64,000 bases of DNA from Sesamum alatum (GCA_034509735.1 JACGWO010000006.1:8819001-8883000); one strand, 5' to 3'. Counted from the first letter of the stretch, positions 23,314-34,278 are shown. A program made the numbers and translations. Notes: generated by a model from the sequence alone, not told the origin.

Positions 23314-23780
23314 AATGACTTACTAGTGGGACTGTGATGATGAGTCCATGCTCCGCGTCTTCCACATGTTTGCAGGGAAGTTCCTCCGCAAGAAGTTCGT
23401 TCTCACCAGACAATCTTTGGTGAAGCCTCTTTGGCTGGCGAACAAAGTCTAGCGGCAGCTCCTGCTGTACTGGGACAGTGACGACTTCAAGGAGGAGTGC
23501 GCCAAGAACAAGGCCAATTGGTCCGCCAACCCAGCAATATCCTCTACTGTTTACCGTGGGGGTTCTGCCTCCATTGGCATGCACAAGAGGAAGATGGTAA
23601 GAAATTTAAATTTTTTTAAAGTATTCATCATTATTAAATTAAAACTTTAGTAATTGTTCCTTTGTTTTTACAGGAGACACAACTCGATCGGCCAGTCAAG
23701 CAGATGGAGTTATTCTCCAAATGCTACAAAAAGAAGTCCACAGTGGCTGGAGCGGCCCGAGGGCAGCGGAGGTGGTGGTA
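23314..23780 (+). pseudogene. second CACTA gene (Ptta/En-Spm transposase family) remnant, E2
   Basis: Two exons are visible: up to 23596 (before GTAAGAAA) and 23674-23780 (after TTTTTACAG). Exon 1 encodes G-K-F-L-R-K-K-F-V-L, then a C-x3-N-x-A-N-W...Y-R-G-G-S-A-S-I-G-M-H-K-R-K-M segment, which matches the N..NR...HTGGS....H motif of the plant transposase family often encoded next to TNP2. Exon 2 encodes E-T-Q-L-D-R-P-V-K-Q. A TAG at 23450-23452 replaces the Trp codon present in the E4 copy. The last exon, with the GGKKKGRV-type motif found in E4, is missing. Splice signals match E4, so both come from one gene. Confidence 0.72.
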
Positions 23781-23824
23781 AGCATGGTATTACATTTTTA
23801 AATTTATTTCCTTTTAATTTTTGG

Positions 23825-23855
23825 ACATAATAATAATAATTATTGTTACTATTAC

Positions 23856-23934
<79 letters not shown>

Positions 23935-23960
23935 TAATAATAATAATAATAATAATTATT
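23825..23960. repeat. (ATT)n then (AAT)n inverted microsatellite in an E2 intron
   Basis: About 60 bases of ATT repeats are followed by about 60 bases of ATA/AAT repeats, forming a near-perfect hairpin. The homologous intron of E4 holds a one-directional (TTA)n at 42764-42813. Confidence 0.9.
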
Positions 23961-24085
23961 ATGCATTTTATAGTATTTAAATAAAAATTATTTAACCAAA
24001 TTCAAAAAAATTATTAATAATTTAAATTTTATTAAAAATAATAATTGTTATTATATAAAGTAAAAAATTTAATTAATCGTTTATT

Positions 24086-24734
24086 TAGGAATGGTCTTTT
24101 GCTCGGTCACGAATTTCTAAAATATCAACGTAACCGTTCCAATAGAGGACCGGTTGAATGAGACGATCATTCCGAATACCGTACAAAAACATCATTCCAA
24201 ATAAGGGGCCAACCGTTCCTAAAATTAGCCAAAATTCAATGATTTTTTGGTATCGTTAGTGTTCCAAATAGAATACCTAAAACTGGTTCAAAGATGTATT
24301 CTAAATAAAGATTAAAAAATCGTTCCTAAGTTCCTTAGCAAAGCATGTCTAGGTGTGTTCCACCTGCCGTTCCAAAATCTATTCCCAAAAATAGTATACT
24401 ATTCCTGTGTGTATTCCAGAGTCAGTGGAAAAATGCATCTCCCATATATTTAGTGCGATGCAAACGGAGTTCCAACAGCCGTCCCAATTTACGTGAATCA
24501 CATAACATGTGACCATTTCAAATATTAACAATGTGTTCCAAATACACAAATTAAGTATTCATACGCACAAAGTTAATCAGGAACGGTTTTTATTCTTCTA
24601 CGCCAAAAATAGTTCAAGAATAGGAACGGTTTATGTGACACCGTTCCTAAATATTAGGAACGCCCCCAGTTTCAACGGAATGCTAACCGTTCCTAAGTGC
24701 GGTCCAACTTCATCCAGTGATCTTTTGACCGTTC

Positions 24735-24767
<33 letters not shown>

Positions 24768-24790
24768 AAAACGTTCCTAATACCATTTCA
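24086..24790. promoter_or_regulatory. 3' subterminal repeat region of E2
   Basis: At least a dozen CCGTTCC/GGAACGG-type 7- to 9-mers in both orientations are spread over 700 bp, as in the other three CACTA ends of this window. In CACTA elements such arrays are the binding sites for the element's own DNA-binding protein. A run of about 31 A's lies at 24736-24766. Confidence 0.7.
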
Positions 24791-24815
24791 ATTCCCGCAT
24801 TTTCTTTTAGTGAGT

Positions 24816-25558
24816 ATTGATTTGGATGGCAAGATGCAGGAAACATGTCCTACTCGTCAACAATAGCAACTCAAGTGCAAAGCAGCAAAATTATGGAGGT
24901 TGTGGTTCACTTTTTGTTTGATTGTTGGTTTAGTTGTTGCTCCAGTTGGTAGAAGAGTTTCCACTCTTTTTTTGTTTCTGCTAATCTCTGCCATTCATGG
25001 AGAATGAATCCATGGTCAATTCTTGCTATTACTTCCTTGTATAGAGAGGAAATTGAGAAGAAACAAGGTAAAAGGCAAAAAAAAATGCTATTATTTTCCC
25101 TCCTTTCGAGTCTCACTTGCACGGCACGTGATGTTTTCCTATCAGACTTAACGTCACTAGATGGAAATGTCCTCCTTGGATATCCCAACTGTCCTCTATG
25201 GTTTCCCAACTTCTGCCCATCCATTGGAAATCCATCGCAATTTGAAGTGCAAATTATTGTTCAAATTATTTTATTTTATTTTTCTAGTGTACTAGTTATC
25301 GAATTTGTGACGATTTATCACATTTATCTCTTTTTTTAGCAAACGGGTTAAACAAATGTGAATTATTATACATAGAGTTAAAGATCCATGCAACACATCA
25401 ACAACATAATTCACACACATATATATATATATATATCATGGAAATATAAAGTGTCAATTGAAAAAACTACAACATAATTGATCAGTAGATTACTCACACC
25501 TCATATTAGCAAAAGATATTAGCTAGGGTATAATCAAGATTTGGCATAATTTTCGTTA
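24816..25558. other. unassigned DNA
   Basis: No known element boundary is seen. A minus-strand frame at 24907-25224 (about 105 codons) has a fairly normal amino-acid mix but resembles nothing I know and lacks any supporting context; I do not call it a gene. A TA microsatellite is at 25419-25436. Confidence 0.4.
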
Positions 25559-26190
25559 GGGGAAATAGCATTTTTTATCTCATAAGTTACGCCTTTTTCA
25601 CTTTTGATCCCATTCATTACGAGAATGATACTTTTCGTCCTATAACTTACAAAAAGTTGAACTCTTGATCCTCATCAACTTTTTTTTTTGTTTTTTAACG
25701 ACGTACCACGTGATTAGAATGTGGCCGTTAAGCATTTTTTGTTACAGAAAAATCGCATGCTTTTCAGCTTCACAACACTGGGGGGGGGGGGGGGGGGGGA
25801 TATAACTACCTTTGAAGGGAAAAATCAAATCAGGAAAGAAATTATGGTAAAAAAAAAAAAAAGGGAGGGAGGGGGGGATTTCTCTCACAAAACTGATTTT
25901 ATGGGAAGGGTTGGATACAATTTTTGTGAGAGAAGAGAGAAATTCTCCCGTTCCCTTGCCCTAATTTCCTTAAAAAAAATTCCCTCAAAGGTAGTTATAT
26001 TTTCCCCCATTGCGTTGCTAATAAGCTTGAAAACACGCCAATTTTTCCACCAACTAAAAATACTTAAAGTGATGAGGATTGAAAGTGCGAATTTATGTAT
26101 GTTAGGGGACTAAAAGTGCTAATCCTATATAATGAATGGAACTAAAAATGAAATGGGACTAACTTATGGGACCAAAAGTACTATTTTTCC
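25559..26190. mobile_element. long-TIR MITE, family P (copy 3), enlarged
   Basis: Outer arms (GGGAAATAGCATTTTTTATC... and ...GGGACCAAAAGTACTATTTTTCC) match the P-family theme 'ttttgatccca...tatgggaccaaaagt'. An inner pair of inverted arms is built from 'aactacctttgaaggga' and 'tccctcaaaggtagtta'. A run of 20 G's lies at 25780-25799. The copy is more than twice as long as the other two. Confidence 0.55.
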
Positions 26191-26335
26191 TTTTCATTAT
26201 TCTAATTAATTAATTAAAAATATATATTACGACGAAGAAGTTGTTGCAATTTATCGATGATTACTTGGGCATATATATTATTTCTCATGATAATGTATTT
26301 GGTAAAATAATGAGTCTCAAAAGTAGACCACACCT

Positions 26336-26622
26336 ACCAATGATTTATTGTCCTAATGGTTAAGGTTGATGTCCCATAACTCTAGAGGTCATGGGTTCAA
26401 ATCCCCATCAATACATGGGATGATAATGTACTGTATAGTAGGATTGTTTGTATACTGTTATAATAAGGGATTGTTTAGATTTCATTTATGTAATATTGTT
26501 GATCAATGTATAATTGTTCTAATTGTTATTATTAGAGATTGATAGTCGACAAGACTCATTATAATCAATTTAATTCAATTAATAATATTTATCGCTTTCA
26601 CTTTAAATGAAAAAAAAAAAAA
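26336..26622 (+). mobile_element. tRNA-derived SINE (in both duplication copies)
   Basis: The head is tRNA-like: GGTCTAATGG-type box A at about 26350, and box B GGGTTCAAATCCCC at 26393-26406. A body of about 180 bp ends in a 16-base A tail. The flanks AAGTAGACCACACCT (26321-26335) and AAGTAGACCGCACCT (26623-26637) are a 15-bp target duplication with one mismatch. No coding capacity; such elements are moved by LINE proteins. Confidence 0.85.
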
Positions 26623-26922
26623 AAGTAGACCGCACCTGTAAATCTGTAATCTAATCATTTGTGATTTATTAACCTTGATAAAAAGATAGACTGAACTTTC
26701 ATATGTTGTGGTAATAATTACTACTTTTTAAATTAACAATCATGACTGTGAGCTCTATCTTTGACATTGAAGTAATTCATCAACTATTTAAATAATATAT
26801 TATAGTCAAATACAGAAGAAAACTACACTAATTAAATTTTACTATAGAGCTTCTCTACTTCAAAGTGAACGGGCTTGCGCACCCCGACAACAAACATGGC
26901 ATGTAAGGAAGGTTGATATCTT

Positions 26923-27175
26923 GGCAAATGGGACTTAGTTCAATTATCGAAGTTGAGGCCCCATAATTTTAGAAGTTATGAGTTCGAACCCAATAATGTG
27001 TGGGATGTTGTGCCATTGTATAATAGGTGTCGTCTTTCTACTGTAATAATAGGTGTTGTTTAGATATAAGTTATTTGATATTATTGAACACGGTATAATT
27101 TTATAATTGTCTTTGTTAAAAATAAACATTCGACACGAATAATTGTAATCAAATTTTTTTAAAGAACAAGAAATT
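26923..27175 (+). mobile_element. tRNA-derived SINE (only in duplication copy 1)
   Basis: The perfect 14-bp target duplication AAGGTTGATATCTT is at 26909-26922 and 27176-27189. The head carries GAGTTCGAACCC (box B type) and a TTAGTTCAATTATCG box A-like stretch. The body shares 'ataataggtg.tgtttaga', 'atattattgaacacggtataat' with the first SINE in degraded form. There is no long A tail left. Copy 2 of the duplication lacks it. Confidence 0.82.
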
Positions 27176-28084
27176 AAGGTTGATATCTTTGTCCATATTT
27201 TTTATTGCACCGTTAATTTTGACCACATATTTGAAGGGTTTTATTTGAGCTTTTAATGCTGCTTCTTTAGTTGAACTCTTGCAATCTAGTCCTTTAATTT
27301 GAGTCTTATTCTGAAATGTCTCAAAAACAAAAGAAATATTTCTTACACTATTATCTCAATAAAAATAATTATGTGATATTGCTTATTAAATTTATCTTAA
27401 CTATGATTTTCTTAAATATATATAGCAATATAAAAACTTTCACTTGTTTAATTCTTACCCAAATACTTAGTTTCCAACCAAAATTAGTCATCTTATTTTG
27501 TACCGAAGAAATAGTAGCTTTGTGAGTTAGAAAGAAAAATATTTTGAGTGGGAAACTTTTTTCAACGTTACAAAACACTGTTTTAATTTATAACAATATA
27601 ATAAATTTAAGTCTATCTTAATAACTATTTTAATAATAATAATAATAACAACAATACAAAAATATAAAAATATTTATTTTTGAAATAAATTATTTGAAAG
27701 TTCAATCATAATAAAAGAAGAGGTCTATTTTGAGAAAAGGGGATCGTTAGATTCATATGAGATATCTCCCTCTTTTTAAATGGTTGTTACATGATTACAT
27801 CAATATTTTAATAAATAAAATATAATTAAATAATACATCGATTTAATCAATATAAAAATATAATTGATTAAGCTCAAGATATCATATATTATTGCAATTT
27901 TTATAATTTATATTCCCAAGATGCGATGGCAATAAATAAATGCATTAGTTGTGATTTGTATTCCCACGATGTCATGGATAATAGTAAATGCAACAAAAAC
28001 AATGGCAGTTATACTTTCAAAATAGATGGTGATATTATTGGTGTACCCACTCCATTATGATCAAATCAATATTCCCCATTTGAT

Positions 28085-28580
28085 AGAATTAATTATACTT
28101 AGATCCCCTGATAATACAAAATTATACGTTTCCCAAATTTTTTTTGAAATTGCAGTTGCGCTCCTTTCAAAAATTCTCCGCTTACACCCGACCCTATTTC
28201 ATTAGGATTTGGACAAAAAATGCTGACATCAGCCAAAAAGTTACATAAATTTTTAATTTTACCCCTTATTTAACATTATCATGTAATAATTTTGTACTTA
28301 TAAAGGACAAATTGTAATGATGTTAACCTTACTGCATATGTATATATCACACTTATCCTCTTATGAATACAAAATTATACATGAAAATGTTAAATGAAGA
28401 GTAAAATTAAAAATTTATGTAACTCTTTTTGCTTATATCGGCTTTTTTCGTCTAAACTCTAATGGAAGGGGGTCAGGTGTAAATGGAGAATTTTCGGATG
28501 GGGAGTAAGTGTAATTTCAAATTTTTTTAAAGAAGTAATTTCACATTTTCAAAGGGGTTTAAGTATAATTAACTCTATAA
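28085..28580. mobile_element. long-TIR MITE-like repeat (copy 1 of the duplication)
   Basis: The left arm ('ttaattatacttagatcccct ... ctcctttcaaaaattctcc') is answered by the inverted right arm ('ggagaattttcggatggggag ... aaaggggtttaagtataattaa'). The same structure, with its own changes, is at 45384-45875 in copy 2, so it predates the duplication. Confidence 0.6.
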
Positions 28581-28759
28581 TTTATCATTATGTTTGGTTT
28601 ATGTGATCAAATTTCATAATAAAGTGAAAGTTCTATGTACTAAAATCAACGATGAGCAAAAAAATTATCAAGTAAATATTTTTCTTGCTAAATGTGTTGC
28701 TAAATAACAACAAATTCCACTAATTTATAAGAAATTTGTGTTGACGACATTATTTTTTG

Positions 28760-28852
28760 GGGTGAAATGCAATTTGCCCCCCTGTGTTATTGGAAAAGAG
28801 CAATTTACCCCCCTGTGTAAAATAAATAAGCACTTTACCCCCCTCTGTTATT
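28760..28852 (+). repeat. MULE left terminal inverted repeat
   Basis: It pairs with 34176-34268. The match is imperfect, with small insertions in the C runs. Confidence 0.85.
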
Positions 28853-29392
28853 AAAAATATAGCTCACTGCCTACCTATTAAAATTAAGCTGTGATAAGAA
28901 CTTGAAATGTCTAAATTGCCCTCCCTTATAATGTAAGAATTCGGTCATGTTGAAAGTCAAACGGGAGTGTAAGACGCGAAGAGAGAGAGAGAGGCAAGAC
29001 CCAAAAACCCTAGATTGAAACCCCCAAAATCGCGAGTGAAAAACCCATACGAAACCTTAAATCTTTCCAGAAATGAGTGCGAAAACTGGTTGAAACCCTA
29101 AATCCGAGTAGTTTTTAGGGCAAACCCCCGTATATTTAGGTTGTTCGAAGACGAAAACGGACGAGAACGGACGGCGACGGTGAACTCTGTTGGAAGACGG
29201 AAACGGACGAGAATGAGATATTTATAAGTAGTATTGGTAAGTTCGTAAATTTTAGTTTGTTGATATTATGTATTTTTTTAATTTTTTTGAAAGATTTTAA
29301 CATTTTTTTGTTTCTTAATGCAAGTTTTGGACCTCTAAAGGTAGACTGGTTCTCTCCAACATAGTTCTCAAAAAGGCACGGTGTTTTGCAAA

Positions 29393-32300
29393 ATGACGGT
29401 ACGTAGGCCTTTTTCCCACTTTATACTGTTTTTTGGAGCTTCATCTTTTTGAAATTGTTTATTAACTTCTGGGGGTGTGGTCCCAGAAATTGTTAAAAAT
29501 GTATAAATGTTGGCTGGGAGTGTGGTCCCAGTTTTTTGTTGCTGTTTAATATTATGTATTATATTTTGTGGGAGTGTGGTCCCAGAATTTGTTGCTGTTT
29601 TTTTATTATTATTAAATTTGTAAACATGTTTGTGTGTTGCTGAAATTTGTGTTGGTGTGTTGCTGAAATTTGTGTTGGTATGTTGCTGAAATTTTTTTCC
29701 CATTCTTTTTGTTGTTTTTTGCAGAACTTTGAATGTCACAATGTTGAGTTTTGGTGGGGTGGTAAATTTATATTCCATCCCAATGTGAGATATGTAGGTG
29801 GTAGGAAGCATGTTTTTGAAAACATAGACTTAAGACTACCTTGGGTTGGCTGAATTGGGTGGTATGTATGAACAAAGTGGTGGGAGAAATAATATTTTAA
29901 AGTTTTATTATAAAGTACCTGGGTATAATCTGGATATGGGTTTGAGGGTGATCAATGAACAATGTCCTGATTTGTGCTTTATTGATCTACAAAATGTGTA
30001 TAAGGGTCTAGACAATCCAGTGATCATTTATGTTGTAGAAGAAGAAGGCAAAGCCATTCAAGCTTTAGATAGGGAGGGCAACATTTTAACCAATGAAAGT
30101 GAGGATGAAATTATACACTTATTGGAGGGTATTGACTTCAATGATATTCAGTTTGATGATGTTGGTGAAAAAGAGATGGATGGGAATGAGGGTGATGGAG
30201 AGACAGGGGTGGTGATGATACTGGTGCAGGGGATGAGGGTGATGGAGAGACAGGGGTGGGTTGTGATATTGGTGCAGGGTTGAGGGTGTAACTAAAAAAG
30301 TGAGTGGGAATGAGGGTGAGGGTGAGGGTGATGCTGAGACAGGGGTGGGTTGTGATACTGGTGCAGGGTTTGAGTGTTGATAATGTTGCAAAAAGGAAGG
30401 GAAAAAGAAAAAGTTAATGAAACAATGTCAGTTGTGCAAATGAATCATCTTCAGAATTTGATGATTCTTCTGATGCTGACTATGTCCAACCAAATGAATC
30501 TGATGATAGTGAAACCCCTAGTCTGATATTGGAAGACATTGAAGATACAAGTGATGATGACATATTTAGAGAAAAAAATCCAAGTAAAAAAAGATTTGAT
30601 GAGAAAACTTCAGAAATTTATTGAAAAAGAAAGGAAACAGAGCACAAGACAGAAAATAAATGAGATTGAGGTTTGAGGATGGAGAGTGGTTCAGTGACCC
30701 AGGTGAAGAAGATTTAGACAGTAAACCCTTAAGTGATGCTGATGATGAAATGCCTACACACCCTGTGTTTAAAGAAAACCAGAATATGAAAAATGTTGAA
30801 CTTGTGGTGGGGCTAAAATTTGAGAATGCTCAACAATACAGAGAAGTTTTGAGACATTGGTGCATCAGACATGGCTTTGATATTGAATGGTTAAAAAATG
30901 AAAATCGTAGGATCACTGTGAAATGCAAACATGATGGGTGTGATTGGAGGGTCCATGCATCACCTATCATGGGAGGTCCTACGTTTCAGATTAAATCAAT
31001 TAAGGGTCAGCATACTTGTGCCAGAACATATGATAACAGTTTGGCAAAAAACTTCTTATCTGGCAAAAAAGAATGGAGAATGCAATTAGAGACAATCCTA
31101 ATATCCCAATTCAACAGTTGAAGAACACAATTCTCAGAAAATGCAATGTTGATGTGAGTAGGTTCAAGGTGTTAAGGGCAAAAAATCTGCATTAGATGCA
31201 ATCAGGGGGGCAGACTCAAAACAATATGAGTGGCTATGGGATTATTGTGAAACTGTCAGGAAGCATAATCCTGGCAGTAAATTGATCTTAAAAAAAAGTT
31301 GATGGATCTGATCCACCTGTGTTTGAAAAATTGTACTACAGTTTGTTTGCTATGAAGTCTGCTTTTATGTCTGGGTGTAGGCCAATAATTGGCCTTGATG
31401 GATGCTTTCTGAAGACATGTTTTAAGGGTCAAATGTTGGTTGCTGTTGGCGGGATGGAAATGATAACATGATACCAATTGCTCTTGCAATTGTACCTGTT
31501 GAAAATAGGGAAACATGGACATGGTTTCTGAATGAATTGTTAGATGATATTGGGGGGTTGGGCACAAACAAATGGAGTTTCATTTCAGATAGGCAGAAAG
31601 GGTTGATTGATGCATTGAAGGAACTAGTTCCTGATAGTGAACACAGGTACTGCCTAAGGCATATGTACCAAAACTTCAAGATGAAGTTCAAATCTCAGGA
31701 ATTAAAAACTTTTTTCTGGAAAGCTGCATCAACAGCAAACAAAAAAGATTTTGAATTCTTCATGAAAAACATTGAATCTTTGGATCCAAAGGTTTCAGAC
31801 AGTGTGGAAACTGCTGCAGAATGGTTAAAAAACATCCCTTTTCAGCATTGGGCAAGGTCTTATTTTCCAGTCTACTGTAAGTGTGACATATTGGTAAACA
31901 ACTTGTGTGAAAGTTTCAACAACTACATCCTTGATGCTAGGGATAAACCAATAATCACCATGCTAGAATGGATAAGGACAAAATTGATGACAAGGATTCA
32001 AAAAAAAGGGAAGGGATGGAAAAATACAGTGGTGTAATATGTCCGAATGTGCTGAAAAAGATTAACAAGCAACAGGCCATTGCAAGAAATTGTTTCACAA
32101 GATGGGCAGGGGGTGGAGAGTATGAAATAGATCACTTCTTGGACAAATATGTAGTGAATTTGAATACCAAAACATGTTCATGTGGTATGTTTCAACTCAA
32201 TGCATACCCTTGTGCACATGCATGTGCGGCCATTAATTCTGGGAGGCTTGTGATTGAGGATAATGTGGATGACTGCTACAAAAAACACACATACTTGAGG

Positions 32301-33140
32301 GTATATTCAGAGATGATACATGCGGTACCCGGGGTAAAAGATTACATCCACACCCTTATCAACCATTAAGACCCCCACAATTAAAGGTCAAAAGAGGCAG
32401 GCCCAAGAAGCTAAGGAGGAAAGGCCCGGATGAGATTCAGAACACATCAACAAGAAGGGGCTTGACACATACCTGCAGCAATTGTCTTGAAGTGGGGCAC
32501 AACAAACATACATGCAATAAGCCAACCCATCCGAAATCCAAGTTCTACAAGGTACACTATGAGTTAAATTATTTCATTTGTTACCTTTTTTTCTTTCTGT
32601 TGAAACTCACTTGACTAGTTTGGTTAATAACAGGGGCCTCAAAATCAAGAAGAAGTGCCCACTCAATATTCTCAAGCTCCTGCACAGTCTCAGGAACCTA
32701 CAAGTCAAGAATTTCCTGCACAGGTATAAATTATAAATTTTTCACTATATCATATATTCTCATATTAATAACCTTGTCTATTATATCTTAGGAGCAACCA
32801 CAAAGGAATCAGGAAGAGCCAACACCTGCAGTTCAAACACACTCTTCAGTCAGCCAAAGGGTAAAACATAGGTGATTCAATATTTTTTGCAAAACTGAAA
32901 CAATTTGTGTAACAATTTCATATTTATGTATTGCAGGAACAAGTGGGATATCAAGGAAGAAGAAACTCAGCTTTGATGGGAGAAAGAAGAACAAGTGGGA
33001 TATCTGGAACTCCAGCTGAATCAATCTCTGTGAACCCACATCCTCCAACTGTTCGTAGAAGTTACACCAAACGGCCAACAATTACTCAGGTGCTGGAAAA
33101 TATTAAGGAGAAGGCTAAGAAAAGGCCATGGAAGCCTTGA
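29393..33140 (+). pseudogene. MULE transposase (MuDR type), multi-exon, frameshifted
   Basis: A short first exon (ATGACG then GTACGT at 29393) and an acceptor TTTTTTGCAG before 29725 lead into an N-terminal domain (W-W-G-G-K-F-I-F-H-P, V-G-G-R-K-H). An acidic linker follows. The MuDR DNA-binding domain is at 30790-31060, with a C-x4-C...H-x-C zinc-binding pattern (K-C-K-H-D-G-C-D-W; G-Q-H-T-C). The catalytic region has G-L-D-G-C-F-L-K (about 31396), I-S-D-R-Q-K-G-L (about 31588) and C-E-S-F-N (about 31905), so all three DDE residues survive. A SWIM finger (C-S-C-G...P-C-A-H-A-C) is at about 32170-32230, and a CCHC knuckle (C-S-N-C-L-E-V-G-H-N-K-H-T-C) at about 32470. Frame breaks near 29843, 30283, 31121-31466 and 32355 disable it. 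Further short exons reach 33140. Confidence 0.82.
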
Positions 33141-33500
33141 AGACATTAAGGAGAAGGCTAAGAAAAAAGGGTTGTTTAGTTTTTGTTGCTATTTTGGGGC
33201 TTGTATGATTTTGCAAAACTGTTCTTGGGCATTTTTTGTGGAATTTTTTGGCATGTACAAATGCTTCCCCAGGTCATACAAACAATCTAGCCATAATTAA
33301 ACCTTTACTTTTTTCATCTTTCATGTCAGCCATTTTTTTCGTTTTTTCTGCTTATGTACAAGGGATTTATTTTTTATGCTTTATGCAATAACTTAGTTGG
33401 ATAATATAATATAACTTGTTCAATCATAATACAAGAATTTCCAAATTCAACTTTTTTTCACTTCATTAGAAGAATTAAAACTATGATGAACAACACACTG

Positions 33501-33911
33501 CTAACACCTATCCAAAAAATAGCAAATTTTCCTATTTTTTTCTTTTCTTCCAATCGATGAAGGGGAAGCATAATTTGACATTTTCGAAACCACTTCTTCA
33601 ACAACATCTTCATCTCGTTCACCAAAGCCAGAAATTTCTTCAGATCTGTATGGATATGGGTCTTCATTGTAATCTCCACCTGAAAAAAATACTGGAATAC
33701 CACTTGGAGACCAAGTGGCTCTTTCGGGCTCTAACCACCGAAAAAAATTACAAATCTGAAACCGGCAACAATAATACAATTTACCTCTAGAAATTTTCTT
33801 ATGTGATTCAACCACTCTAATTTCAGCTTTCACGTTGCAACCACAATAAGGAGTACAACGAAACCTCAGATCCAACATTTGCCTCGTCTTTCTTGCAGCT
33901 GGAGCCGACAT
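33501..33911 (-). pseudogene. GRF-type zinc finger protein gene in the MULE, antisense, frameshifted before its membrane anchor
   Basis: From ATG at 33911 (M-S-A-P-A-A-R-K) the minus strand encodes a GRF zinc finger: C-x3-C-G-C ... R-G-K-L-Y-Y-C-C ... C-N-F-F-R-W. An acidic stretch, D-E-D-V-V-E-E-V-V, and a basic R-K-E-K-N-R-K follow. As written it ends at 33501. A +/-1 slip in the A-rich tract at 33535-33548 would instead lead into a strongly hydrophobic C-terminal segment (F-A-I-F-W-I-G-V-S-S-V-L-F-I-I-V-L-I) ending at 33458. Plant GRF zinc finger proteins of this type commonly end in one transmembrane helix. Its gene converges on the transposase gene. The role in the element is unknown. 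Confidence 0.72.
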
Positions 33912-34175
33912 TTCTTGTGAGAGAGAAGTGAGGGAGAAGTGAAGGGAGGGGACAAAAACAACCACAGGGCCACTGTTATTGAGAAAACAAATTAGGAATG
34001 TGGAGGGGGTAAATTGCACATTTCAGGTAACACAGGGGGCTAAATTGCTTTGGGACCTTCTAACACATAGCCTAAGGGTAAAATAGTCTTTATTCGCCTA
34101 AAATATGAGCACCAGTCGCAGAAAGCCGCGCGTGCACTACAAAACGGGGCGGAGGGTTTAATTTTGCTTTATTTA

Positions 34176-34268
34176 CATTAACACAAGGGGGTAAAGTGCT
34201 TAATTATTTTACACAGGGGGTAAATTGCTATATATGAATAACACAGGGGGGGCGCTTGCATTTTGCCC
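34176..34268 (-). repeat. MULE right terminal inverted repeat
   Basis: Inverse of 28760-28852; it ends in TTTTGCCC before the target duplication. Confidence 0.85.
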
Positions 34269-34278
34269 TTATTTTTTG

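Larger units (their letters stand above)
13281..24812 (+). mobile_element. CACTA transposon E2, complete outline, carrying a nested solo LTR
   Basis: The left end is CGCTACAAAAAAACTACGGC (one change from CACTA) and the right end is GCATTTTCTTTTAGTG; inverted, the latter aligns with the left end including '(c)ggaattgaaatgg'. AGT flanks both sides (13278-13280, 24813-24815), the 3-bp target duplication of the superfamily. Subterminal GGAACGG/CCGTTCC repeats occupy 13330-13960 and 24086-24790, with more at 16110-17380. Two genes of autonomous CACTA elements are present as ruins: TNP2 (14215-16050) and a second Ptta/En-Spm type gene (23314-23780). Without the 4.56-kb insertion at 17462-22020 the element is about 7 kb. 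The altered TIRs and broken genes suggest an immobile copy. Confidence 0.88.
26241..28749 (+). repeat. segmental duplication, copy 1, part a
   Basis: From TTGTTGCAATTTATCGATGA on, this stretch is collinear with 43791-46060. The shared order is the SINE at 26336, 'gaactttcatatgttgtgg', 'tcttgcaatctagtcctttaatt', 'ccaagatgc', the palindromic stretch at 28085-28580, and the TIR-like end reached at 28749. Sequence similarity is high by eye; I have not computed identity. It continues at 34279-34535 and 40536-40690 after removal of the insertions. Confidence 0.85.
28760..34268 (+). mobile_element. MULE (Mutator-like element), 5.5 kb, two genes
   Basis: Terminal inverted repeats of about 90 bp are seen: GGGTGAAATGCAATTTGCCC... 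on the left, and GGGCAAAATGCAAGCGCCCC... as the inverse of the right end, both followed by 'cctgtgttatt', 'gcaatttacccccctgtgtaaaata' and 'agcactttaccccc' blocks. TTATTTTTTG flanks both sides (28750-28759, 34269-34278), a 10-base match covering the 9-bp target duplication typical of Mutator elements. It carries a plus-strand transposase gene and a convergent minus-strand GRF zinc-finger gene. The target was the end of an older CACTA-type repeat, seen unbroken in the other duplication copy at 46050-46064. Confidence 0.92.

Noticed and set aside
26336..26410. tRNA gene-like sequence with A and B boxes
   Set aside because: It is the head of a SINE with A tail and target duplication and cannot fold as a full tRNA.
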